Source: Trileptium ribeirensis | Lineage: Eukaryota; Nematoda; Enoplea; Enoplida; Thoracostomopsidae | Direction of reading: 5' to 3' | Length of the DNA stretch: 64,000 nt | NCBI GenBank assembly: GCA_030248225.1 | Contig: JASANE010000493.1 | Coordinates: 62,001-126,000 of the forward strand | In this document: positions 55,701 to 64,000 of the stretch, piece after piece | How positions within the stretch are numbered: the stretch's first letter is position 1 | How the letters are laid out: the number at the start of each line of letters is the position of its first letter | Notes under the pieces: generated by a model | The model's input: the letters and a program-made list of their open reading frames with translations, nothing else | Told to the model about the DNA's origin: nothing | Database searches by the model: none | Made by a program: the position numbers and the translations under genes

Positions 55701-56149
55701 TTATAATGTATCATTGTACCACAAAAAACCACTAAAAGCTTGACGGCAGAGTGTGGTAATTCTTTTAAATGTTCAGCAATATGTTCACCAGTACGTTCCC
55801 TGCTTCAACGTGCGTTGTAAAGTTTTGTTTTAATAAAGTTCTTGAAGTGTTCTAAATTTTGAAACTGTAATGATGAATATATATGAACAATGGAGCGAAT
55901 TGGACACGCAAACTTATTACTGCATTATATCGCGCAACATATTTTATAAGAGCTTTTAAGAGCCGAGCCGAGCGAGCCTGATGTTTTGTCTTAAGAGCCG
56001 AGCCGAGCCGAGCCTGGGTTTGAAGAAGAAGGAGCCGAGCCCGAGCGAGCCGGCAATGGTAGCGAGCCGAGCCGAGCCGAGCCTGATGCCGCTGCTGAAG
56101 GGCCGAGCCGAGCCGAGCCTCGAAATTGAGGCTCTTTCTCACCTCTAAT

Positions 56150-59030
56150 AGCGGTTGAAGCGAGCGAAGCGAAGATTTTTATTAGCGGTATAGTATAGTG
56201 AGCGCCGAAACTTCGCATGTACCGAATTGTTCCGAACAAGCAGGCCGTAGAAGCTCTGGTGGTGAATGCACCCGATAAATCACGTTGTCTTATGTATCTC
56301 GACAATCTATGTAGATATATGACCCGATGCATACAGGCTTATTTTGCAGAGCAAACAAAGCTCAGTAAGACTAGTAAACATAATAAATTATAAAAAGTGA
56401 ACGGCTAAACAAGCAAAAATGTTATATCTTATTTAACTAAATATTTAATCAATAATAATTATCGCGTATTAGACAAGTGATGTCACATCCACCACACAAA
56501 AACCATACATGACAAAGCCACCATATGTAATTAGCATACACGGTAACATTTTTCAGATTTAAAAGTCACATATTGATGATCAGCGGCATCAAAAACCGCA
56601 GAGCGCAAAAAATCAGGAATTTAAAGGTGATTTTACAATTTGGATAAAATTAACTAATTAGTTATTTAATCAATTAACTAATTGGTATATACGGCCAAGT
56701 TTTACAGCTTCAGAAATGTCATATTCGTGTGTTCAGCGACATCGAAAATCCCCGTGTGATTTTTTTTCATTTATGAGCACTTTGAATTTTTTTAAAATAT
56801 GAGCTAATAATTATTAACTAGTGAAGCTCGCTTGCGAGCCAGAATTCGAGTGGCGAGAACAACCCCCCGAAGTCTGTTGTAGAAAGCACACACAAACAAA
56901 GCCTACACACAGTACGCAGGTGCAGCATTATATAAACCGTGAGTGATGAGTCATAGTTACGCCCGCCTCTTTTGATAGCCAACGTATGCAGTTGACAAAA
57001 CATCATACAACGAGTACAAAAACAATCAACTAACAATTTAATAATTCAATAAAACCCTAAATTGACCGTGAAAAGAACGTTAAAGAATTCAAACCGACAC
57101 TTGAGAAAAATCTCATTTTTCATACCAAGTATGAAGCAGAAGTGTGAAAAATATTTGCCACACAATATTTTTGACACTTGCAATCAGCTTGCTAGCCCAG
57201 AAAACCCCATATCCGACACTAAAACCAACAATAAGCACACATTCAGGTGCATTTCCCACGACTTTTCACCAAATATGAAATTTGGCGCCAACTATAAGCT
57301 TATAGACTCTAGATTGGGAAGTAGTTGAAAAACTTGTTATGTATCATTGGAAAGCACTAGTAAAGCTACATGGAATATGCCTATTAGTTTGCGGATACCT
57401 CGTGTACTTATTGAGAAAAGTCGCAAAAACTGGAGGGGGTGCCCGAAAAATGGGCCAAAATGACGTCATTTTGCCCCATAACTTTTCCCACAGCAAAAAA
57501 TTCAAAAATCGGGCTCCGTCACTACACCTAAATCGGCCATTGCGGTTGGAATGAGCTATCTTGCATCAAAATCCGCCCAACCGTTATCGAGATCCAGGTG
57601 CGACAGACACACACAGACATGACCTCCTCAACCCCCCTCCAAAGCCAAAATTGAAAATTCTCGTTCCACTCGCGCGCGAGCAGTAAAACAAATATTGTCA
57701 AAAACTATATCTCTTGCATCTGAGGGATAATAGGCTTTTCAAACAAAAATTTTTTAACATCGGCCTAGTAGTTATTAAGGAATTCGACGGACGGACAGAC
57801 AGACGGTGCTACTTTAGCACTAGGACGAAAACAAAAGACGTTCCGCTCCACTCACCTATATAAGTGGCGTTTTTAGGATGCAGGATTTGGGTCAAAATGT
57901 GTTTTTAAATTTGCCAATGAGATCCGAAATACACCAAAACGGCAATATCTCCGCAACCGCTCGAGTTGTACGAGTGTCGCTGATCTCATTTTATGCAAAA
58001 ATTCATTAGAAGCGCAGCTGCAATGTTTGGTTAAAATTGGTTTTTTGTAATCCAAACTACACCTAGTAACTGCTCGATATACATGGATGTTACCAGTATC
58101 ATTTGACTAATTTGTCCCCTACATAATTGCAAAGGGTGTGCTGCTATCGTCATTACGCAGTAGGGCTGGATTAAAATGGTAATTTCAATTGGTCTATGAA
58201 AACCCAAAATACACGATAACGATAATAACTACCCACTCGCAAGAGCTATATGCGATAGGGTTTCTTGGTCTCATTTTGTAGAGTAATCCATACTCAAGGT
58301 ACTGGCAAATTGCGAGAGCATAAATACGGTATATCTCTTCAACTATTGAGCTAATGTCGAAATTTGACGTTCAACATAGCTGTGTGTGCTTCTCTAAATT
58401 ACAAAACCAACACTCAGAATTCACTACCTTGGTGATGAGACAAACTACTAGTTTTAGAAAAGACCTTTCAAGAGGCGACCCATGCTTTCCAGAAACGCTA
58501 GGCTTGACTGTCACAGAGGCCTTAGGCGCGTTTCGCTTTTTTATGGATCCTAGCAGATTCGGCTTGAGTCCAACCAAGTTTAGAACCTAAATTTTCGCCA
58601 CCAAAACCGAACTAAATATGGTCATTTAAAATTGGGGCTTCTGAACGTAAATTCGTTTTGCCAACAATGCACGTTTTGTCAGTGTTTCTTGGTCAGGTTG
58701 ATAAAACTAACGCAAATTGGTTTGTTTTAAGTGCTACCATATGCTGTATAATCTTCAATTAAGGAATAATATGTGAAAGGGATTGATCAAAATAATCGTG
58801 CTATCGTAATAGTTTAACTTAGCGGATATTAGTTCGAACCCAACTTAATACGACTTGACAACGACGTGATGGATATCTGCAATTTTTTTAACATGGAATT
58901 TGGACTACGGTAAAACATGTGAAGAACAAAGATTTAGTAAAGTTTAACGAAATATTAAAATGGTGAAATGCAATTGCTGACAAAACAAATAAAACAACAT
59001 AATCTAAAAGAAAGGGAACTAATTGATAAT
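56150..59030. other. Non-coding repeat-derived DNA
   Basis: No gene seen. 57430-57870 has features of a decayed element (GACGTCATTTTGCC palindrome, 'gacagacacacacagacatg', 'gacggacggacagacagacg'), words often found near ends of invertebrate DNA transposons, but no defined termini. Confidence 0.35.
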
Positions 59031-59039
59031 TACTTTTAG

Positions 59040-59139
59040 CAAGAGTGTATTAGGGAAGAGTATCAATCGCCCGCGTCATCACACTCGGGTTTACATGTGA
59101 GTGCAGGGAAGTGTCATACTCTTCCCGAATGCACTCTTG
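59040..59139. repeat. 100-bp hairpin (24-bp inverted arms)
   Basis: CAAGAGTGTATTAGGGAAGA (and GTAT) at 59040-59063 is mirrored by 59116-59139 with 22 of 24 bases pairing. The loop contains CACTCGGGTTTACATGTGAGTG, itself partly self-complementary. It looks like a very short foldback MITE or the end of the repeat that follows (59150-59900). Confidence 0.7.
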
Positions 59140-59144
59140 GTTTT

Positions 59145-60380
59145 ACAAATAGTTTATGATGGTTTCTTGAGAAAAATGATACTTCTCGTCATCACCATAT
59201 AAACGCGCCGGGCATGACATTATTCATTTCGACCTTACCCCTCCCCTGGCTTTGGTATGATTATCCCCTGGATTTTGGGTGGTGTCACGAAATCATGGGA
59301 AAACATTTGGTCCGACCAATCCCCAGTTTTGGGAAGTCGCTTGAAAAAAATTTTCTGACCCCAACCCCCTCCCCCCGCACCCAAAAGCTGTTGGTTCGAG
59401 AAAATTTGTTTCAAACCCACCCAAAAAACTAGGAAAGAGTCGAAACAAGTATTTGTCCGTGGTACCGTGGCCCTCCCCAAAACTGAGAAGAGTACCCCCC
59501 CAGAATTAATTAGGGTGGAGAGGCCGAAATGGTTCAACGAATTTCCATGGTGATTTTGAAGATCATATTCTTCTCCAGAAATTTCATGCAATCTGGGTTT
59601 TACAAAGAGTTCATTAAATTTTTTTGCAAAACAGCATGACACTCGGTCATACTTATGCAGTTCATCTCATCCCATAATGTACTAAATTTTTCGTGCTACC
59701 GCCACAGGAATTGCAGAGGATTCCCAAAGGTTCTTTGAGGGAGGAGTATTCAAACACCTTTGAGAACATTGGGGTTAGTCGATATCTCCAAGGAGCCTTG
59801 GGGAGGTAGTAGGCCGAAAAACGACTACAACATTAACTGAGCTAAAGTACATGAATATGACCAAGTATCACACTCTTGAACGAAATTTTAATTGAACTCT
59901 TTGCGTTACTCGATGACATATGTTTTAGAAACATGAAGCAGTCATTATTACGCTGGAAGATCAGAAGATTTGCGATTCACAATGTTATCAAAACATAAAG
60001 TATCGTATATTGAGCGATGTATAATGTCCCCGGTTAGCGAAGTAGTATAAGATATTTACCACTAATTTTATTTTATCATAATGTAATTTTAAAAGAATTC
60101 TCTTACTTGTAACACGCAACAGTTATAGCTTGACTCAAACAAATATTGTCGTAGTCTGTTCGGTTATATTTACACAAAAAACATTCAAAAATTTCATAAA
60201 CAGTCGTTCAGGGTTTCTTAAATGGAGACTAAAAGCTAATTTTCGTTATACAACGGATACAAAACAATCCATGCAAACTTGGGCCCATCTTACAGTGCCT
60301 GGTCCAGTATACGGTGAACACTGCTGGGCCGCGCAAGTTCAGATTAACTCTGCAGTCTTAGCTTGTTTCCCGAAGAGCGT
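59145..60380. other. Non-coding DNA, probable decayed repeat
   Basis: C-rich and G-rich runs (TTACCCCTCCCCTGGC, 'ccccctccccccgcacc') suggest repeat origin. No protein or boundary was identified. Confidence 0.35.
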
Positions 60381-60381
60381 G

Positions 60382-60579
60382 TTATAGAAAGAAAAGTTTT
60401 TGGCCAACAATGACCCTATTCTCAGTAAAACGCGACCTCTTCACTGATCCAATTCTAATAACGATATTTTTATAGAAAATAATCTGTTCAGCGCCAACTG
60501 CGGAAATTTGCTTAAAATCAATAGAAAGAAAAATTACCACTCTATTGACACTGGATGCACTGGAGTTGCGTAGAGACCA
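60382..60579 (-). CDS. NUDT19-like exon, downstream (uncertain 3' end)
   Basis: The minus-strand acceptor CCTTGAAG ends at 60580 and the exon opens in phase 0 with WSLRNSSASSVNRVVIFLSI and DFKQISAVG. In NUDT19-type proteins a W-x-x-P segment followed 15 residues later by an I-x-L-x-P-P-Q-F-Y block comes at exactly this point, and the Glu-to-Trp spacing across the junction is right. The PPQ residues are not kept, and no donor is clear before the stop at 60382; a donor GTG|GTAATT within the exon is another option. The acceptor lacks a good polypyrimidine tract. Confidence 0.4.
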   Translation of the reverse strand, partial: WSLRNSSASSVNRVVIFLSIDFKQISAVGAEQIIFYKNIVIRIGSVKRSRFTENRVIVGQKLFFL

Positions 60580-60971
60580 CTTCAAGGTCGCTGACTATTC
60601 ATGGTGCAGAGCATACGCTACTTAGCAAAGCGTGATCAAGTTATAACTGCTGCAGGTTTACCGTGAAACCGTAAACACAATGTCACTTCATCACGATAAA
60701 ACAACAAACTACATAATGTCGCTAATGTCGCGCAACAGCAGTTACATTAGCTCGGGTGACGTGCTACATTTGGGCACACGAGTTTTGAAGCATCTGCAAT
60801 TGCCGTTGCACGACTTTGAAAATATTTTAATTACTGCCACCACTTTGAATGTCACTTCCATACCATGTAATCTGCAGTATGAAGCGACTGTTAAAAGTTG
60901 GTGCACCCATCTTAATGTGAATGCATGTTATGCGTACTGTGGTCGTTAAAATTTTTACAACAGGCACTTAC

Positions 60972-61100
60972 CAAGGCTTGGGAAATTTCTTCAGAATTTA
61001 CATCAATCTGTGGCTTTGATATCATAGTCGCAAGGTAGAAAACCGTATTGAATCGTTGCGCTTGGGAGAACACAGTAGGAGCACACCAGCCAGACCATTC
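60972..61100 (-). CDS. NUDT19-like nudix hydrolase exon
   Basis: A 129-bp exon in phase 0/0. The minus-strand acceptor is ACTAATGTTATAG (ending 61101) and the donor is GCCTTG|GTAAGT (GT at 60971-60970), both strong. It encodes EWSGWCAPTVFSQAQRFNTV then FYLATMISKPQIDVNSEEIS and QAL. The D/E-W-x-x-W-x-x-P...R-F-D-T-x-F...P...E-V arrangement is the segment just after the nudix box in NUDT19 (mitochondrial/peroxisomal CoA diphosphatase family). Asp of RFDT is Asn here. The nudix-box exon should lie further up on the minus strand (above 61100) but was not found, so the gene is partial in this window or its other exons are more distant. Confidence 0.65.
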
Positions 61101-61239
61101 CTATAACATTAGTAATGTGATACATGTGACAATATATATGTATCATCAAACATGGAAAATTCTAACTGCGTAGAAAAATTTCATGAAACCTCAATACTGG
61201 GCCTTCCAAATTGGAGGGTGAGGGCCTGGCATTTTTCAG

Positions 61240-61570
61240 TTCCCCCTGATTCTGAACAGGTGCCTCTCGTTCATGCCTCCTGGCAAAATTTTTATGCTTC
61301 ACTCGGTTCACTGCCTCTTGGAAATTTTTTTGTTTCGAATCGGTCCGAAGTACATAAAGTTTGATTAAAATTTGTAGCAAAATTGCGTTATGAAGCCAAA
61401 AATTTCGCACATTTTACTAAAATTTGCAAAAAAAACTTTTTCCAATCAAAATCGTTTTGACAGTGTTTCTGACACGATTTTTAACCGTTTCTGGCAAATC
61501 GGGTGCCCGCGGTTCGGAACCAGGAGGGGGGCTGGTTCATGCCCTCTGGCAAAATTTTCAGCGAATGGAG
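61240..61570. repeat. Degenerate TGCCTCTGGCAAAATTTT repeat
   Basis: The words ATGCCTCCTGGCAAAATTTT (61276), TGCCTCTTGGAAATTTTTTT (61311) and TGCCCTCTGGCAAAATTTTC (61539) recur, with a related TGCCTCTGGCAACTTTTGAA near 62905. Non-coding. Confidence 0.55.
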
Positions 61571-61699
61571 AGCCCAGTTATAGTATGTACAGTACGCATA
61601 CTCGCTCGCTAAGAGTACAACGGTCATTGCTGGCGGGTACTACATCTGCATTAATTTTGCAGAAATCACTAACCAGAAATTCATTTTGACACAGGTTTG

Positions 61700-63300
61700 G
61701 AACCTCATTCGAAATTAAGTAAAAACTTAAAATGCGCACCGTGCATTTAATCAGTACGGAAGAACTACACCCCCATCATAGGAAAACAACGCGTGCCATA
61801 ACATATGATAGTAGTCCGGTCACGAAAAACGTAATGTGCCCATTGATGTTCAATTCCATCAGCGCATATTTTGAAGCGTTGTGCTAAGTGACTATGTCAT
61901 ACGATGTTTACACGCGCGTTGTTCGTTCGCAATGCAACAATTCCTAACAAGCTACGCGCCAGCTACCAAATAATTTAGAGCTTCAAATCTTAGTCAAGTC
62001 ATACAACCAGGCTTCAGTTCTTGGCCACGGCTCAAAAACATTGCACGATGGATAAATCAATTCGAGTATGATAAAGCTAATAAAGGTCGAGCTTGATGCA
62101 AATTTTCCATTGCGTGTTATTTTGAGAAAACACTCCTTGATACTTCGTATATATTAATATGGTATATATAGGAAACGAATTTTAATGCAAACAAAACAAA
62201 ACAAGCTAATTACTCGCGCAGCGAGAGCAAATTACGCTAGTGCAACTAATCTGGACTTATTGCACGGTTGCGAATTCGGCCTCTTCAAGGTCCCATAATA
62301 ATAATAATACAGCGACAATTCACTAATGGCAATGATACAGTGATTTCAAGCACATATCATGACCATAGAACCCTGTATTTCGTCCTCCAATAATCAAAAA
62401 GTAGAAAACTCTTAAAATTCATGAATAAAATTTTTTTAAGAAAATAATTTGAATAGGAATTTCACGTTGTAGGCCCGTACGCTTGCGTAATTTTCTGCAT
62501 ATCACGTAACAGCAAATACAATTATTGACATTTGCATTGAAAAAATGAGTTTATCTTATTCAGTATAAGGAATGACGAAAACCGATAGGCTCACTCTGAA
62601 TCTGCTGCGAACGTTTACATTGAAAAAGTGGCAAAATTTATTTTTGTGCCAAAATTTTACAACTTAAGTGTGGTAGGGTTAATAATGTGCCCACAATAGG
62701 GTGAAAACTATGAAACCATGTTTACCGGTTAAGTAATCCTATAATCTCATCATTCACTCCCAGTAAGCAGAAAACTTAATATGTTAAAATTTTGAGAATT
62801 ACACAGCTTGGTATTTTTAATTTTGGATAAGAACTCGAAAACAGCTGCTTTGACAAAACGTATTGTAGCAATAGATTCTGAATGTGTCCATTTTTTGATC
62901 TAGTGCCTCTGGCAACTTTTGAACCTAAAACGTTGCGTGACCCCACGTGACCAGATTCAAAGAGTCTCCAATTATTCGCGTCGTTCCGTTAAAATTTAGG
63001 CAGGAAACCATCGGATTGTACCATCGCAAACACAAAGCTAGGTACACAGCTATATTTATTACGCGTCGAATGAAAAAATCAGTAAAATTCTATCAATTTG
63101 GTGAATAGCAGTTGTAATCAGCAGTCAGACAGAAAAAGAATTATTGTCTCAGTTGTGCGCTATTTGAAGACTTCACAGATAAAAAACCAATAACATCTGT
63201 TTTATCAGTTGTAAAAGAAAAAGTGACAGACACCAAAAACATTACATCGATTTTGAACACATTATTGAGCCCTGCGCTGTATGAATTGCTGTAGAATATT
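61700..63300. other. Non-coding DNA, no feature seen
   Basis: Inspected for an upstream nudix-box exon on the minus strand without success. Confidence 0.4.
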
Positions 63301-63304
63301 GCTG

Positions 63305-63376
63305 AACAAGCTGTTGCCGGAATCGAACCCTGGACGTTTAGCTTAGACCCACACTCGCGAGACATTGAGCTATGAC
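63305..63376 (-). repeat. tRNA-like unit (SINE head or tRNA pseudogene)
   Basis: The minus strand has box A-like CATAGCTCAATGTCTCGCGAG and an excellent box B GGGTTCGATTCC followed by GG. The anticodon arm (around GGTCTAAGCTAAACG) does not form a canonical 5-bp stem with 7-base loop. It is tRNA-derived rather than functional. Confidence 0.5.
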
Positions 63377-63772
63377 GATACTATTGCGCCGATCGTTAAA
63401 GGCTTCTTAGCAAGGGAGAGCATATGTAGCGGCACTTTGCGAAACAAATACGCCTTGAAAACATAGTTAAAGGCACAACTTCGTAATTAATGATGACCGC
63501 GAAAAGGTTTAAAAAATCTTCGGTCCGGATCGTTGGACCGGCCCATAATATTAAAATTTTTCCGAACAGCAAATTCCATTTCAGCCCACCCATATTAATA
63601 AGTTTCATATATAATAATTTATTGAGATTTATTAAAACAATAAATTCCCGGATTAGAAATGTTTGTCATGTTAGAAAAGACCGTGTAATCAACGCTCTGG
63701 TACCACGGTATGTGGGAAAATAACGGGTCCGTTGGTACGTAGGTAGGAACGTTATATACTAGTATATCGCAA

Positions 63773-64000
63773 GTGAGGCTGAAACACACTGTCCGTGGTT
63801 TTATTTCTAACTTATCACCTGTAACAGGCTGTGTTTGATGTATATACGAACTAAGAATATCTGGACACTGAACCCACTGAAAATACTACAATCTCGTTGA
63901 CCCTAAACCCATCGAAAGTAACTCACAACGCATGAAGTATTTGTGCTGGTCTCCAAATAGCCGAACCATACTCTTCAGCGTGCCAAAAACCCAATAAAAA
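63773..64000 (+). repeat. Uninterrupted copy of the 41.2-44.8 kb dispersed repeat
   Basis: Aligns with 41205-41334 joined to 43582-43672 without a gap (see the feature at 41205). It runs off the window end. Non-coding. Confidence 0.75.

Larger units (their letters stand above)
53160..56147. mobile_element. GAGCC-repeat-bounded element or element pair (~3 kb)
   Basis: TAGAGGTGAGAATTTGGGCT starts at 53160 and its inverted partner TTCTCACCTCTA ends at 56147. Next to each end lie arrays of GGCTC/GAGCC words (53175-53400 and 55935-56135), each bordered on the inner side by AAAAGCTCTTA-type sequence. This is an inverted-terminus architecture. The 8-bp flanks (CAGGCCCC and ATAGCGGT) do not match, so it may be one old element or two facing copies. 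Long frames inside the arrays (for example 52804-53307 minus) are simple-repeat artefacts. Confidence 0.6.

Noticed and set aside
60680..60949. 89-codon plus-strand frame
   Set aside because: It lies within the short intron between the two NUDT19-like exons on the other strand and shows no domain. Probably chance.
1..64000. CRISPR array, bacterial operon or phage system
   Set aside because: No evenly spaced short palindromic repeats with unique spacers. Coding pieces are intron-split and accompanied by animal-type transposons, so prokaryotic systems are not expected.

Overview
The window is repeat-rich, AT-rich animal DNA. No operon, Shine-Dalgarno or bacterial gene structure is visible. Coding signal is confined to short stretches bounded by GT/AG splice sites and separated by kilobase introns. 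The transposable elements (hAT DNA transposons, Ty3/gypsy, RTE-like and CR1/jockey-like non-LTR elements, tRNA-like SINE promoters) are typical of invertebrate metazoans. The best gene is a Trunk/PTTH/noggin-like cystine-knot ligand, a family found in arthropods and lophotrochozoans among others, so an invertebrate (perhaps a lophotrochozoan) is the best guess. Species cannot be told from the window.

Layout. 1-8 kb: AT-rich sequence without genes, a tRNA-like motif, a CCCGA-repeat mobile-element end and a 0.8 kb foldback repeat. 8.05-23.8 kb: one minus-strand gene in four coding exons (A 23803-23265, B 16372-16257, C 10697-9562, D 8260-8054) whose splice phases fit exactly to give a 665-residue secreted cystine-knot protein. 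Its introns hold an 86-bp tandem repeat, a hAT transposase remnant fused to an RTE-type reverse-transcriptase remnant, a ~360-bp satellite-bearing repeat, and two copies of a non-autonomous hAT element with perfect 8-bp target duplications. 25-34 kb: more decayed repeats, a CR1/jockey-like RT fragment, a possible small secreted protein (27.6 kb, plus strand), and three weak candidate exons on the minus strand. 37.4-41.0 kb: a degenerate Ty3/gypsy element with a likely LTR pair but no gag. 41.2-44.8 kb: an older repeat split by two nested hAT-type insertions (2,239 and 853 bp). A second copy of that older repeat at 63.8 kb acts as an empty-site reference for the larger insertion. 47.2-49.7 kb: the largest ~360-bp satellite element, with a ~600-bp palindrome. 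50.2-50.5 kb: a clear first coding exon on the minus strand. 53.2-56.1 kb: a GAGCC-repeat-bounded element. 60.4-61.1 kb: minus-strand exons of a NUDT19-like nudix hydrolase.

The recurring theme is that at least five element families, most with hAT-like ends, carry arrays of short family-specific words just inside their termini (CCGGAA, CCATTT, GTGACCC, GAGCC, CCCGA). This looks like repeated evolution of subterminal transposase-binding arrays. No CRISPR, rRNA or complete autonomous transposon was found. Large stretches have no recognisable feature and are listed as such.
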